Shown here: positions 46,175 to 56,696 of the stretch, piece after piece | How positions within the stretch are numbered: the stretch's first letter is position 1 | How the letters are laid out: each line of letters begins with the position of its first letter | NCBI RefSeq assembly: GCF_000262245.1 | Contig: NZ_AJSX01000022.1 | Location: 40,462-104,461, forward strand | From: Pasteurella bettyae CCUG 2042 | Lineage (GTDB): Bacteria > Pseudomonadota > Gammaproteobacteria > Enterobacterales > Pasteurellaceae | DNA: 64,000 nt | Reading direction: 5' to 3' | The notes under the pieces: model-generated | Told to the model about the DNA's origin: nothing | Seen by the model: only the letters and a program-made list of their open reading frames with translations | Database searches by the model: none | Program-made: the position numbers and the translations under genes

Positions 46175-49100
46175 TTATAGATTTTTTAAGGGAAATTTTT
46201 CAGATCCAACTTTCACTTCTTCATTGGTCTCTTGATTTTTAATAAACACATCTAATTGGTTAAATGCGATTTCAATATTATGTTCTGCAAATAATTCATG
46301 AATACGTCTATTTAAGGCATCAAGGGTTCTCGTACGATCAATCAAATCTCCCACATAAACACGTAATTCATGATCTAGCGTACTTGCCCCAAAAGTTAAA
46401 AAATATGCCATAGGTTGTAACGCTTTAGGCTCTTTCAATACTTTGTCGTTTTCTTCAGCCGCTTGTAATAATAAATTACGAACTAATTCAAGATCTGATC
46501 CATAAGCCACACCGACCGAAATCACCACTCTTGTCACAGAAGTGGTCAATGCCCAGTTAACAATACGCTCAGTCACAAAAGCTTTATTAGGAACAATAAT
46601 TTCTTTCTTATCATAGTCAATTAAGGTTGTGGCACGAATCTTAATTCTTGATACGGTTCCTGTAAATTCGCCAATAGTAATCTGATCGCCAATACGTACT
46701 GGACGTTCAAATAAAATAATAATCCCTGATACAAAATTAGCAAAAATCTCTTGCATACCAAAGCCTAACCCCACAGAAAGTGCGGCAAATAACCATTGTA
46801 ATTTCGACCAAGACATCCCTAAAGTGCCGAAGGCTAGGGTTGCACCTAATGCAATAATAATATAGGTCAATAATGTTGTGATGGTATATGGAGTACCTTG
46901 CGATAATTCCAAATTGGAAAAAACAAAAACTTCAAGTAACCCACCAATATTGCGAATTAAGACATAAGTTGCAAAAAGAACTAAAACTGCAATCAGTAAA
47001 TTAAATAATGTCACGGATTCCATAACCGTACCAGTTTCAGTAACTACCGATTGTTTCCATAACGTCACACCATCAAGATAATAGGCTACAGTGACGAGAT
47101 CCGACCAAACCCAATACATTAAGCCAAATAACACAAACCATAATAAGAAATCCGTGATTTTGGAAATTTGGTGTTTAACTTCACTGACTGCTAAGGTTTC
47201 CTCTTTAACTTCTAGTGCGACTTCTCCACCATCAGACTCTGCATTCTCATTTGCTTCAGCACGTAATCTTGCTTGTTCCCGTTTCTCTTGTAAACGTTTT
47301 GCCGCCAAACGACGAGCTGTCACAGCAAATCCACGTCTGACAATGTTGCGGAAAATAACCCAACTCATAGCAGCAAAATACGTTGCTACTAAATGTTCAA
47401 TAATCACTAATCCCGTATAGTAATAACCACAAGCAATCAGCACAATTAAAATAATCGGTGCTAATAACAAAATCGCTCGGACGGCATAAAGAGAATAAAC
47501 CGCAGCACTTTTCTTTTCTTCTTTTGTTTCTTTTTGGTAATCGGAAATCGCTTTTCTAAATGCTGGTGCAACAATAAAAATGGTGACCACTAACATAATA
47601 ATTGTCATCACCTGACCAATAACGTCGTAAGTTACCCCCATATCCAAATTGGTGAAAATAGAGATATTCAGCATTAATGCAATGACCCATACTGAACGTT
47701 TTAAAATATTACGGAAAGTTTCATTACTTTGTCTTGGCATGCCAAAATGGCTATAGGCAATTCCATTTGGACGTAACATCGCTAACAAAAAGGCAAAATA
47801 TAACCAATAAAAGGACATCTTCAATCCCCAAGGCCATGCTGGGGCAGGATCTTGAAAACAAATATAGGTAACAAAGATAAATACAGCCAAAAACATAAAT
47901 GTACTTGGCAGACATAAAATTAATGTCCAAAAAATTGCCAACGGTGTATTCCAATGATTATCAGTACCAATAGATTTAATTTTATTATTAATATGATTTA
48001 ATCGTTGCTTAATTGCATTTTTCTTTCTAAGAATAAGCATAGTTAAGACGACTAATAATAAAATCCAAGACATGGCTGGAGCGAGATTGTCTTTCCAATT
48101 GGAAAAATCAAAAATTTTGCCAATTTCTCTCAATTGAAATTTAATTAGTAGCGGTGCTTCTGAAAACCATTTTAAATCAATATTATTATTGCTTTTCACC
48201 CAAAAGCTTTGCTGTTTTAATTTTTCCTGTAAAGTATCACTAATAGTTTGTACTTGTTGTTGATTTAATTCCAAATTAATTGATACATTTAACTGGCTAT
48301 TTAACTGTTTTAACAGATCGGTGAGCGATTTCTCACGACTCAACAAAATCTCTTGTAATTGTTTTTTCTCACTGTTAGTGAATGTGACCTTCTCTGATTT
48401 TTCAAGATTTGCGATATAGGTTTCCGTATTTCCTGAATTGTTTTTAAACTCCGTCACATCAAAAATTCTTACACGAAGATCAGCAATTTGTTTTGACAAC
48501 CCTTTAATCATTGAGTCTTGTGGTAAAGCTTGTTTTTGCTTATTGATAATACGTGAAAGTACCAATGTCCCTTGTAAAGCACTAATCTGTTCTTCAATAT
48601 TATGTTGAGTTTGTTGTAAGTTATCTAAAATGCCTTTAATACGTAAATTATCTTGCGATAATTCATTATATTTACTGGTTTGTTCTAGAAGCTCTTTAGT
48701 TACAATCGTATTAAGTTCTAATTCATGTACTATGACAGGATTCGTATCTGTAGTGACATTTTTTTGCTGAGACTCCGCAGCTTTCTCTGCTTGCTGCTGA
48801 GATTGCTGTAAATTTTTCTCGTTGATAGCATCTTGTAATGCTGTTAATTCAAGCTGTAGTTGCTGCTGAGCTAAATTCTTTTCGTTGACTTGGCTAGTAT
48901 ATAATGCAGTAAGGGCCTCATTTCCTGATAACAAGACTTGATTATATGCATTTTTCGCTTCGGCTAATGCTTGTTCAGTGACTAATTTAGTGCGTAAGGT
49001 GTTATCAAGATTTACATCAGATAATTTTTCATTAATCGTTTGAATATTCTTTAAATTTTCTGCCAATGCTGCTTGAGTACGCTCTGGCGCAGTCTTCTGA

Positions 49101-49537
49101 CTAGATAAATTTGCATTTAGTGAAGTCAATTGCGTTTGCAAGCTTTGCAACTGATTTAATGTATCAACACTTTTAGCTTGTAATACTGATGTACTTAATT
49201 TTGAAAATTCAGCTTTTAACTGCTCAGAAGTTTTCTCTTGTGCCGTTAATTTTTCAATATTACTTTTACTTTCAGCTAAAGATTTTGCTGAATTATCAAT
49301 ATCTTTACGTAACTGATCGGTATCTGCTTTTTGCTTAGTAAGCTGACCTAACAAATTTTGCGTATCTTGCAAATTTTGCAGAGTGCTCTTAACTGTTTCA
49401 GTCTGCTCTTCTTTTTGTAGCGTATCTATTTGTGATTGTAATGACTTTTCAGTGGGAAGTTCAACGGCAAAAACATTACTTACAAAAGTAAGCAATAAGC
49501 CAATACTAAACAAAAAGGAACGAGAATGTTTTAACAT
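46175..49537 (-). CDS. mscK: large mechanosensitive channel (MscK/MscM-type)
   Basis: 1120-residue channel of the MscS superfamily that opens under membrane tension and protects against hypo-osmotic shock. A signal peptide ends near NVFA, followed by a periplasmic region of about 450 residues rich in Gln, Leu and Lys and predicted coiled coil. About eleven helices and a C-terminal MscS-like core follow, with [22 protein letters not shown] as the pore-lining TM3, then [18 protein letters not shown] and the [16 protein letters not shown] beta domain. The size fits MscK/KefA or YjeP (MscM); I cannot tell which from sequence, and potassium dependence is not shown. It lies between menE and aroC. 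Confidence 0.9.
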   Translation of the reverse strand: MLKHSRSFLFSIGLLLTFVSNVFAVELPTEKSLQSQIDTLQKEEQTETVKSTLQNLQDTQNLLGQLTKQKADTDQLRKDIDNSAKSLAESKSNIEKLTAQEKTSEQLKAEFSKLSTSVLQAKSVDTLNQLQSLQTQLTSLNANLSSQKTAPERTQAALAENLKNIQTINEKLSDVNLDNTLRTKLVTEQALAEAKNAYNQVLLSGNEALTALYTSQVNEKNLAQQQLQLELTALQDAINEKNLQQSQQQAEKAAESQQKNVTTDTNPVIVHELELNTIVTKELLEQTSKYNELSQDNLRIKGILDNLQQTQHNIEEQISALQGTLVLSRIINKQKQALPQDSMIKGLSKQIADLRVRIFDVTEFKNNSGNTETYIANLEKSEKVTFTNSEKKQLQEILLSREKSLTDLLKQLNSQLNVSINLELNQQQVQTISDTLQEKLKQQSFWVKSNNNIDLKWFSEAPLLIKFQLREIGKIFDFSNWKDNLAPAMSWILLLVVLTMLILRKKNAIKQRLNHINNKIKSIGTDNHWNTPLAIFWTLILCLPSTFMFLAVFIFVTYICFQDPAPAWPWGLKMSFYWLYFAFLLAMLRPNGIAYSHFGMPRQSNETFRNILKRSVWVIALMLNISIFTNLDMGVTYDVIGQVMTIIMLVVTIFIVAPAFRKAISDYQKETKEEKKSAAVYSLYAVRAILLLAPIILIVLIACGYYYTGLVIIEHLVATYFAAMSWVIFRNIVRRGFAVTARRLAAKRLQEKREQARLRAEANENAESDGGEVALEVKEETLAVSEVKHQISKITDFLLWFVLFGLMYWVWSDLVTVAYYLDGVTLWKQSVVTETGTVMESVTLFNLLIAVLVLFATYVLIRNIGGLLEVFVFSNLELSQGTPYTITTLLTYIIIALGATLAFGTLGMSWSKLQWLFAALSVGLGFGMQEIFANFVSGIIILFERPVRIGDQITIGEFTGTVSRIKIRATTLIDYDKKEIIVPNKAFVTERIVNWALTTSVTRVVISVGVAYGSDLELVRNLLLQAAEENDKVLKEPKALQPMAYFLTFGASTLDHELRVYVGDLIDRTRTLDALNRRIHELFAEHNIEIAFNQLDVFIKNQETNEEVKVGSEKFPLKNL

Positions 49538-49542
49538 GGATT

Positions 49543-50928
49543 TTAATTTCCTAATAACTTAACTAATTCAGCTTTAAGCAAACTACGTGAGATTTTGATA
49601 CTACCTTGTTGCTGATATTTTTCTACATCTAAAGGGAAATAGATTATAGGTTGTTTAAATTTTTCTATTCTATCTGATAACCAAATTTTTAAATTTTCTA
49701 CCGCACTTTTAAATTCATAAGCGGGATGAAATTGAACCATCGCAACAGGTCGTTGCCCAAATTCGGGATCGTCTTTGGGTAAAATAAACACTTGAGCGAC
49801 GGAAACATGACGTTGAATACATTTTTCAATATCTTCAGGTTGAATATTCTCACCGCCAGAAATAAACATATTATCTAAACGCCCTAAAATAACTAGTTCA
49901 TCATCAAGCCATTGTGCTTTATCTCGAGTCTGAAACCACCCTTGAGGATTAGTCAATGATTGAATATGATTTTCTATCCAATAACCACTGGCAAGCCCTG
50001 CGCCCTTCAACCATACTTCTTGATCTACCAATTGATATTCACGGCCTTTCAACGCTTGACCAACACCAACCTTTCCATCACTTTTTTTAGCAAATACCGT
50101 AGATGCCATCTCCGTCATACCATAACCAGAATAACACTGAATATCAAATGACTTAAGTTGAGAAGTTAAATCAACTGGAATTTGTGAGCCCCCTAATAAA
50201 ATATGTTTAGTATGATATTTATCAATTTGGGATGCTGAAAGATAAGTTAACAAACGCTGTAACTGTGTTGGTACTAAAGAAACATGTGTTGCATGTAATA
50301 CTGAAGCATAAAAATCACTTCCTGCTAAATGTAATTCAGCGCCTACATTCAACCAACGCCAAATTACACCTTGACCAGAAACATGATACAAAGGTAAGGA
50401 CAATAACCAACTATCTTGGCAACCAAAATGCATTAATTCACATACGCCTTCTGCATTTGCCAAATGAGCATTAATATTATGCACTACTGCCTTAGGTAAA
50501 CCTGTTGAACCTGATGTTAGCGTGAGAGTATATCCCTCGTTTAAGTCAAAACTGCGGTCAGTTTCAGAAAAATTTTGGGTTAATTCAAGTCTGTCTAATT
50601 GGGAACTAAAAAAAAGGCAATAAGTTATTTTATTAACTTTACATAATTGGCTAATTTTTTCCGCTGTAAAAGCAGGATTAAGCATTAATACTCGTAATCC
50701 TAATTGTAAACCTGCTAAATAATAACATACTATATCTAGGCTATTTTTGCCACACAATGCAATGCCTTGCCCAGGCTGTAAGGAGTGATCTCGCAATGTT
50801 TGTAAAGCACATTGAATACGGCTATTAATCTGTTGCCAAGTAAAAACTTCGCCCTGCGAAAAATCTCGCAAGGCGATTTTATGTTTAAACTGTTCTAATT
50901 CAGCATATTGCTGCCAAAGAAAACTCAT
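49543..50928 (-). CDS. menE: o-succinylbenzoate-CoA ligase
   Basis: Adenylate-forming enzyme that activates o-succinylbenzoate with ATP and CoA in menaquinone synthesis. It has 461 residues. The AMP-binding signature LTLTSGSTGLPKAVVH (about residue 137) is complete. Further motifs are GYGMTEM, and ILGRLDNMFISGGENIQPEDIE in the C-terminal domain. Length and position match the Haemophilus menE. It starts 2 nt after the seqA stop, so the two are coupled. Menaquinone serves the anaerobic respiration suggested by dcuA and nirK. Confidence 0.93.
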   Translation of the reverse strand: MSFLWQQYAELEQFKHKIALRDFSQGEVFTWQQINSRIQCALQTLRDHSLQPGQGIALCGKNSLDIVCYYLAGLQLGLRVLMLNPAFTAEKISQLCKVNKITYCLFFSSQLDRLELTQNFSETDRSFDLNEGYTLTLTSGSTGLPKAVVHNINAHLANAEGVCELMHFGCQDSWLLSLPLYHVSGQGVIWRWLNVGAELHLAGSDFYASVLHATHVSLVPTQLQRLLTYLSASQIDKYHTKHILLGGSQIPVDLTSQLKSFDIQCYSGYGMTEMASTVFAKKSDGKVGVGQALKGREYQLVDQEVWLKGAGLASGYWIENHIQSLTNPQGWFQTRDKAQWLDDELVILGRLDNMFISGGENIQPEDIEKCIQRHVSVAQVFILPKDDPEFGQRPVAMVQFHPAYEFKSAVENLKIWLSDRIEKFKQPIIYFPLDVEKYQQQGSIKISRSLLKAELVKLLGN

Positions 50929-50930
50929 AA

Positions 50931-51569
50931 TTAATTTGCAGTAAAAAATGGTCTCACTTGATCGATCAATTGTTCTGGCAAATGCATAAACTGCATTGCA
51001 CGCTCCAACATCAACATTTTACGTCCACTATTAGTATTGGTGATTACCCAATATGGCGTATCAGGAATTTGACGAGGCTTAGTATGGTTACCCGCAGCTA
51101 ACAAAGTTGCCTCATCACGAGCAAAATAAGTCCGTGTACGACCTTGCGAAGTTTCTTGCTCTGTAGCCTGAGCAAAACTTTCAGGGTTAGTACGATAAAG
51201 AACGGACAAAATAGCTAAAAAACGTACGACAGCCTTTGACTCTTCTTGAAAACTTTTTGAATCTAACAAATTCTGAACTTTAGTCACAACCTGTTGAATA
51301 GATTGTTCTGATTGTTTTTTTGTTGTCACTTTCACCGGTGCTTCAACAGCCACCTTAGAATCATCTAGCTCATGAGCTTTTTTGCTCAATAACGCTTTTT
51401 CTGCCACTATTGTCTCTTTCGGTTGAGCAAAATCAAGAGCGGTAGAACTTACGCTAGATGAGGATAAATTTAGCAGCCGACGTAAAATATCAGAGGCACT
51501 TTCACCAATTGATTGTGTCTGACTCGCAATATATTGATAAAGTTCTTCATCTACTTCAATAATTTTCAT
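50931..51569 (-). CDS. seqA: negative modulator of replication initiation SeqA
   Basis: Binds newly replicated hemimethylated GATC sites and sequesters oriC. It has 212 residues from the ATG at 51569 (MKIIEVDEELYQYIASQTQ, the family N-terminus, AGAAGA upstream). The N-terminal multimerization helix is followed by a variable linker of about 60 residues, longer than in E. coli. The C-terminal DNA-binding domain shows VVRFLAILSVLYRTNPESFA and GRTRTYFARDEATLLAAGN with PYWVITNTNSGRK. The start at 51587 suggested by the open frame would not fit the family. It is upstream of menE on the same strand. Confidence 0.95.
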   Translation of the reverse strand: MKIIEVDEELYQYIASQTQSIGESASDILRRLLNLSSSSVSSTALDFAQPKETIVAEKALLSKKAHELDDSKVAVEAPVKVTTKKQSEQSIQQVVTKVQNLLDSKSFQEESKAVVRFLAILSVLYRTNPESFAQATEQETSQGRTRTYFARDEATLLAAGNHTKPRQIPDTPYWVITNTNSGRKMLMLERAMQFMHLPEQLIDQVRPFFTAN

Positions 51570-51663
51570 ATTATCTTCTCTCAACAAATGACTTGATCCA
51601 AGACGGAATTTTTATCATTATAACCATTTATTTACAAATACTCTATGCAAAAATTATCAAACT

Positions 51664-52440
51664 ATGCAATTACTTAATCATAACTTTCATCAACTAAAAC
51701 AACCTGCTAATTCACAAACTATAGTCTTTATTCATGGTCTATTTGGCGATATGAATAATCTTGGTGTAATTGCACGTGCCTTTAGTGAGAATTACAATAT
51801 TTTGCGCATTGATTTACGTAACCATGGACATAGTTTTCATGCACCAGACATGACCTATGATGTAATGGCTAAAGATGTCATTGTTCTCCTTGAATATTTG
51901 CAAATTACACATTGTATTTTAGTAGGGCATTCTATGGGCGGAAAAACAGCTATGAAAGTTGCAGATTTACGCCCAGATCTTATTGATAAACTGATTTGCA
52001 TTGATATTGGACCGATCGTCTATGGACAAGGTTGGCATGAAAATGTATTTGCTGGATTAAATGCTGTAAAACAAGCTGAAGCTCAATCTCGTCAACAAGC
52101 CAAACCGATTTTAGAACAACATATTGAGGATCAGAGCATCATTCAATTTATGTTAAAATCTTTTGATGCTAGTGCAACTGAAAAATTTCGCTTTAATTTG
52201 ACCGCACTTTATCAAAATTATTCCTATATTATGGGCTGGAATCCTGTCTATTTTGATAAGTCTACACTCTTTATCAAAGGGGGCAATTCTAACTACTTAT
52301 TACCAGAATACACTCAGCAAATTCTACAGCAATTTCCTCATGCAACCTCATTTACTATTGCTGGCTGTGGGCATTGGATACATGCAGAAAAACCCCACTT
52401 AGTAATAAGCACAATAGAACGATTTTTAGCATTAAATTAA
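51664..52440 (+). CDS. ybfF: alpha/beta-hydrolase, esterase YbfF
   Basis: 258-residue esterase of the alpha/beta-hydrolase fold. The oxyanion region is FIHGLFGDMNNL and the nucleophile elbow is GHSMGGK (Ser about residue 91). The final His is in AGCGHWIHAEKPH. The E. coli homologue acts on short acyl esters and CoA esters. It is divergent from seqA with about 94 bp between them. An uptake signal lies inside the gene at about 52200. The ybfF-ybfE-fldA-fur order is the gamma-proteobacterial arrangement. Confidence 0.92.
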   Translation: MQLLNHNFHQLKQPANSQTIVFIHGLFGDMNNLGVIARAFSENYNILRIDLRNHGHSFHAPDMTYDVMAKDVIVLLEYLQITHCILVGHSMGGKTAMKVADLRPDLIDKLICIDIGPIVYGQGWHENVFAGLNAVKQAEAQSRQQAKPILEQHIEDQSIIQFMLKSFDASATEKFRFNLTALYQNYSYIMGWNPVYFDKSTLFIKGGNSNYLLPEYTQQILQQFPHATSFTIAGCGHWIHAEKPHLVISTIERFLALN

Positions 52441-52505
52441 TCGGTAAATCCTATTTAATTTGTATGGATTTTATGATATAGTTCGACATATTTTCATAAA
52501 GAAGA

Positions 52506-52532
52506 AAATCATTCTCAAGGTGAGAATGATTT
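52506..52532. promoter_or_regulatory. perfect 12-bp inverted repeat in the ybfE-fldA-fur leader
   Basis: AAATCATTCTCA (52506-52517) and TGAGAATGATTT (52521-52532) are exact inverted copies with AGG between. The arms contain GAGAATGATT, partly similar to Fur half-sites. It could be an operator (Fur or other), or a stable hairpin in the mRNA. It is about 30 nt upstream of ybfE. Confidence 0.5.
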
Positions 52533-52561
52533 GTTCTTTGATAATTTCAGTGATTTGAAAT

Positions 52562-52846
52562 ATGGCAAAACAAGACTCAGATTGTATAACTTTAGATCTG
52601 TTCGCTAACATTCCGAAAGTTGGACGCCCTAAAACAAATCCACTGAGTCGCGAACAACAAATCAGAATTAACAAACGTAATCAACTTAAACGTGATAAAT
52701 CTAGTGGTTTAAAACGAGTAGAATTGAAATTACATACTGATTTAGTTCAGCAATTAGAAGATTTAGCATCTCAACTTCGCCTTAGCAGAGCGGAAGTGAT
52801 TGAAAAAATTTTACAAAATTATTTTAGTATTGAAAAAAATAGGTAA
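52562..52846 (+). CDS. ybfE: YbfE-family ribbon-helix-helix protein
   Basis: 94-residue protein of the YbfE family (LexA-regulated in E. coli). The C-terminal third has a CopG/MetJ-like pattern: KRVELKLHTDLVQQLEDLAS, then QLRLSRAEVIEKILQNYF, as expected for a ribbon-helix-helix DNA-binding fold. The basic middle (NKRNQLKRDKSSGLKR) supports nucleic-acid contact. No LexA box is recognisable upstream, only the 12-bp inverted repeat. The stop codon is 8 nt before fldA, so it is probably in the same transcript. Confidence 0.85.
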   Translation: MAKQDSDCITLDLFANIPKVGRPKTNPLSREQQIRINKRNQLKRDKSSGLKRVELKLHTDLVQQLEDLASQLRLSRAEVIEKILQNYFSIEKNR

Positions 52847-52854
52847 GAAAAAGA

Positions 52855-53379
52855 ATGGCTATTGTTGGTTTATTTTATGGCAGCGATACAGGCAATACAG
52901 AAAATATTGCTAAAATGATCCAAAAACAATTAGGTAATGAATTAGTTGATATCCGTGATATTGCAAAAACAACAAAAGAAGATATCGAAGCATATGATTT
53001 TCTAATGCTTGGCATTCCTACTTGGTATTATGGAGAAGCTCAAGCAGATTGGGACGATTTCTTTCCTACTTTAGAACAAATTGATTTTACAGATAAATTA
53101 GTAGCCATTTTTGGTTGTGGAGACCAAGAAGATTATGCTGATTATTTCTGTGATGCAATGGGTACAGTGCGTGATATTGTTGAACAACGTGGAGCAATTG
53201 TAGTAGGTAATTGGTCAACAGAAGGCTATACATTTGAATCTTCACGTGCATTAATTAATGATAATACATTTGTTGGTTTATGTATTGATGAAGATCGCCA
53301 ACCAGAATTAACCAATGAACGCGTAACTACTTGGGTTAAACAAGTTTACGATGAAATGTGTTTAGCAGAATTAGCTTAA
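52855..53379 (+). CDS. fldA: flavodoxin
   Basis: FMN-binding electron carrier that replaces ferredoxin under iron limitation and serves methionine synthase, biotin synthase and isoprenoid enzymes. It has 174 residues. The phosphate-binding loop GSDTGNTENIAKMI is at the N-terminus. The isoalloxazine-flanking segments GIPTWYYGEAQADWDDF and FGCGDQEDYADYFCDAMG are complete. It lies 18 nt before fur. The fldA-fur pair is classic, and flavodoxin is often Fur-controlled. Confidence 0.97.
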   Translation: MAIVGLFYGSDTGNTENIAKMIQKQLGNELVDIRDIAKTTKEDIEAYDFLMLGIPTWYYGEAQADWDDFFPTLEQIDFTDKLVAIFGCGDQEDYADYFCDAMGTVRDIVEQRGAIVVGNWSTEGYTFESSRALINDNTFVGLCIDEDRQPELTNERVTTWVKQVYDEMCLAELA

Positions 53380-53397
53380 CCATATGGGGAGAATAAA

Positions 53398-53826
53398 ATG
53401 TCTGAAGAAAATATACAACTATTAAAAAAGGCTGGTTTAAAAATTACAGAGCCTCGTCTCACTATTTTAGCCTTAATGCAAGAACATAAAATGCAACACT
53501 TCTCTGCTGAAGATGTATATAAAATTCTTTTAGAAAAAGGCGAAGAAATTGGTTTAGCAACGGTATACCGTGTATTGAACCAATTTGACGAAGCTCACAT
53601 TTTAACTCGCCATAATTTTGAAGGTAACAAATCAGTATTTGAGCTGGCTCCAACAGAACACCATGATCATATTATTTGTGTAGACTGTGGTAAAGTTTTT
53701 GAATTCAATGATGAAGTCATCGAACAGCGTCAACAAGAAATCAGTAAAGAACATGGTATTAAATTACAAAATCATAGCTTATATCTTTATGGAAAATGTT
53801 CAGATATTGAGAAATGTGGTAAATGA
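53398..53826 (+). CDS. fur: ferric uptake regulator Fur
   Basis: Iron-sensing repressor. It has 142 residues. The winged helix is GLKITEPRLTILALMQ to TVYRVLNQF. The metal-binding region HHDHIICVDCGKVFEF and the C-terminal CSDIEKC give the zinc and iron sites (two CxxC-like pairs). It controls iron-responsive genes; a candidate box in this window lies at 17320. The transcript probably includes ybfE-fldA-fur and ends at the adjacent terminator. Confidence 0.98.
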   Translation: MSEENIQLLKKAGLKITEPRLTILALMQEHKMQHFSAEDVYKILLEKGEEIGLATVYRVLNQFDEAHILTRHNFEGNKSVFELAPTEHHDHIICVDCGKVFEFNDEVIEQRQQEISKEHGIKLQNHSLYLYGKCSDIEKCGK

Positions 53827-53842
53827 CTAAATTAGAAAATTG

Positions 53843-53868
53843 AAGCCCGATTTATTCGGGCTTTTTTT
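53843..53868 (+). terminator. terminator of fur
   Basis: Stem AAGCCCGA (53843-53850) / TCGGGCTT (53855-53862) with loop TTTA, then a T-run of about seven. It starts 16 nt after the fur stop. Confidence 0.9.
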
Positions 53869-53945
53869 ACAAAATTATTTTAGAGAAATGATGCTTTTTG
53901 TGCTATAATTTGCCTAATTTTTCATAAGAAAATTAGGATATGTAA

Positions 53946-56594
53946 ATGACTGAATTAGTCCAAGATATAACCCCTGTTAGTATTGAAGAAGAACTAAAAT
54001 CTTCCTATCTCGATTATGCAATGTCTGTTATTGTCGGACGTGCATTACCTGATGTGCGTGATGGTTTAAAACCAGTTCACCGCCGTGTTTTATTCTCTAT
54101 GAATCAAAGTGGCAACACTTACAATAAAGCTTATGTAAAATCCGCTCGTGTGGTAGGTGATGTTATCGGTAAATACCACCCTCATGGAGATAGTGCGGTA
54201 TATGATACTATCGTGCGTATGGCTCAGCCATTTTCACTTCGTTATATGTTGGTCGATGGTCAAGGTAACTTTGGTTCAATTGATGGCGATGCCCCTGCTG
54301 CAATGCGTTATACTGAAGTGCGCATGCAAAAAATCACACAAGAATTACTTACTGACTTAGATAAAGAAACCGTTGATTTCTCGCCTAACTATGACGGCAA
54401 AGAAATGATCCCTGACGTATTACCAACAAAGATCCCCGCTTTATTAGTAAATGGTTCTTCTGGTATTGCTGTTGGTATGGCAACCAATATTCCACCACAT
54501 AATTTAGGTGAAGTCATGGATGGTTGCTTAGCTTACATGGATAACGAAAATATTAGTATTGACGAATTAATGCAGTTTATTCCAGGCCCAGACTTCCCTA
54601 CTGCAGCATTAATTAATGGTCGTAAAGGTATCGAAGAAGCTTATAAAACGGGTCGTGGTAAAGTTTACGTACGTGCAAAAGCAAGTGTAGAAACTAACGA
54701 TAAAGGTCGTGAACAAATCATCATTACTGAAATTCCATACCAAGTCAATAAAGCCAAATTAGTAGAAAAAATTGGCGAATTAGTTCGAGATAAAAAAATT
54801 GAAGGTATCAGTGGTATCTTAGATCTTTCAAGTAAAGAAGGTATCCGTTTAGAAATAGATATTAAACGTGATACTGTAGGTGAAGTCGTTTTAAATAACC
54901 TTTATGCATTAACGCAAATGCAAATCACCTTTGGTATTAACATGGTAGCATTAGACCATGGACAACCAAAACTTTTCAATTTAAAACAAATTATTGAGGC
55001 TTTCGTAAAACACCGTCGTGAAGTGGTTACTCGACGTACTGTATATGAACTACGTAAAGCGCGTGAACGTGCTCATATTTTAGAAGGCTTAGCTATTGCT
55101 CTCGCCAATATTGATCCTGTTATTGAACTTATTCGTGCTTCGAAAACTGCGGATGAAGCTCGTGAAGCATTACTTGCTCGTTCTTGGAATTTAGGTAACG
55201 TTGCCCCAATGTTGGAAGCTGCTGGTGTAGACTCATCTCGTCCAGATGGCTTAGCTGCTGAATTAGGTGTACATAACGGGCAATATTTCTTATCTGATAC
55301 TCAAGCTCGTGCTATTTTAGAATTGCGTTTACATCGTTTGACAGGTTTAGAACATGAAAAAATTGTGGAAGAATACCACGAAATTCTTGTTCAAATTGGT
55401 GAGTTGATTCATATTTTAACGAGTGCGATTCGCTTAAATGAAGTGATTCGAGAAGAATTAGAACTTGTCAAAGACACTTATAATGATGCACGTTGTACTG
55501 AAATTACTGCGGCATCAGGTGATATTAACCTTGAGGACTTAATTGCTCAAGAAGATGTTGTTGTAACACTTTCTCATGAAGGTTATGTGAAATATCAACC
55601 ACTTGCTGATTATGAAGCTCAACGTCGTGGTGGTAAAGGTAAATCTGCAACGAAGATGAAAGAAGAAGACTTCATCGAACGTTTATTGGTTGCCAATACG
55701 CATGACACAATTCTCTGTTTCTCAAGCCGTGGGCGTTTATACTGGCTAAAAGTATATCAATTACCAGAAGCAAGTCGTGGCTCACGTGGACGTCCAATCG
55801 TCAATATTCTTCCTTTAGAAGATAATGAACGTATCACTGCAATCCTTCCAATCGCAGGTTATGATGAAGATAAATTTGTGGTTATGGCAACTGCTGGCGG
55901 TATAGTGAAGAAAACTGCCTTAACTGAATTCAGCCGCCCTCGTGCAAATGGTATTATTGCCGTGAATTTACGTGATGAAGATGAATTAATTGGCGTAGAT
56001 ATCACTGATGGTTCAAATGAAATCATGTTGTTCTCATCACAAGGCCGTGTAGTACGTTTTGCAGAAACTGCAGTTCGTGCAATGGGACGTACGGCAACGG
56101 GTGTTCGTGGTATTAAACTTGCCTTAACTAATGATTTATCTGATGATGAAAGTGCGGTAGAAATTGAAGAAATTTCTGATGATAATGCAGAAGAATCTTT
56201 AGATCTAAATGTTGATAAAGTGGTTTCATTAGTCGTGCCAAAAAATGAAGGTGCGATATTAACTGCGACACAAAATGGTTACGGTAAACGTACTCAACTG
56301 GCTGAATATCCAACGAAATCACGTAATACTAAAGGTGTAATCTCAATTAAAGTCAGTGAGCGTAATGGTAAAGTTGTGGCTGCAACGCAAGTTGAAGAAA
56401 CAGATCAAATTATGCTGATTACTGATGCAGGGACTTTAGTTCGTACTCGTGTAAGTGAAGTAAGTATCGTCGGCCGTAATACTCAAGGTGTGCGTTTGAT
56501 CCGTACCGCAGAAGAAGAACAGGTGGTAAGCTTAGAACGTGTTGCTGAAGCAGAGGAAGATTTTGATACTGTTGACATTGATGTCTCAGAATAA
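53946..56594 (+). CDS. gyrA: DNA gyrase subunit A
   Basis: DNA-cleaving subunit of gyrase, which introduces negative supercoils. It has 882 residues. Quinolone region: [17 protein letters not shown] with Ser83 and Asp87 (wild-type residues). Catalytic Tyr in [10 protein letters not shown]. The C-terminal beta-pinwheel has the GyrA-box [17 protein letters not shown]. An acidic insertion and tail ([20 protein letters not shown]) are present. An uptake signal is embedded near 56152. Its partner gyrB is not in the window. The gene lies between fur and ycjX with its own terminator. Confidence 0.98.
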   Translation: MTELVQDITPVSIEEELKSSYLDYAMSVIVGRALPDVRDGLKPVHRRVLFSMNQSGNTYNKAYVKSARVVGDVIGKYHPHGDSAVYDTIVRMAQPFSLRYMLVDGQGNFGSIDGDAPAAMRYTEVRMQKITQELLTDLDKETVDFSPNYDGKEMIPDVLPTKIPALLVNGSSGIAVGMATNIPPHNLGEVMDGCLAYMDNENISIDELMQFIPGPDFPTAALINGRKGIEEAYKTGRGKVYVRAKASVETNDKGREQIIITEIPYQVNKAKLVEKIGELVRDKKIEGISGILDLSSKEGIRLEIDIKRDTVGEVVLNNLYALTQMQITFGINMVALDHGQPKLFNLKQIIEAFVKHRREVVTRRTVYELRKARERAHILEGLAIALANIDPVIELIRASKTADEAREALLARSWNLGNVAPMLEAAGVDSSRPDGLAAELGVHNGQYFLSDTQARAILELRLHRLTGLEHEKIVEEYHEILVQIGELIHILTSAIRLNEVIREELELVKDTYNDARCTEITAASGDINLEDLIAQEDVVVTLSHEGYVKYQPLADYEAQRRGGKGKSATKMKEEDFIERLLVANTHDTILCFSSRGRLYWLKVYQLPEASRGSRGRPIVNILPLEDNERITAILPIAGYDEDKFVVMATAGGIVKKTALTEFSRPRANGIIAVNLRDEDELIGVDITDGSNEIMLFSSQGRVVRFAETAVRAMGRTATGVRGIKLALTNDLSDDESAVEIEEISDDNAEESLDLNVDKVVSLVVPKNEGAILTATQNGYGKRTQLAEYPTKSRNTKGVISIKVSERNGKVVAATQVEETDQIMLITDAGTLVRTRVSEVSIVGRNTQGVRLIRTAEEEQVVSLERVAEAEEDFDTVDIDVSE

Positions 56595-56623
56595 GATTCT
56601 AAATCTAATAAATATCATCACTC

Positions 56624-56651
56624 AAAAGGCTAGTATAAACTAGCCTTTTTC
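56624..56651 (+). terminator. terminator of gyrA
   Basis: Perfect 11-bp stem AAAAGGCTAGT (56624-56634) / ACTAGCCTTTT (56639-56649) with loop ATAA, followed by further T. An inverted uptake-signal pair (AAAAGTGCGG near 56658 and CCGCACTTTT near 56689) lies immediately after and may serve as the ycjX terminator on the minus strand. Confidence 0.85.
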
Positions 56652-56696
56652 TATCATAAAAGTGCGGGACAAATTTTTAAAATTTTGACCGCACTT

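Noticed and set aside
52441..52561. LexA box before ybfE
   Set aside because: No CTGT-N8-ACAG motif is present, although the family is LexA-controlled in E. coli.
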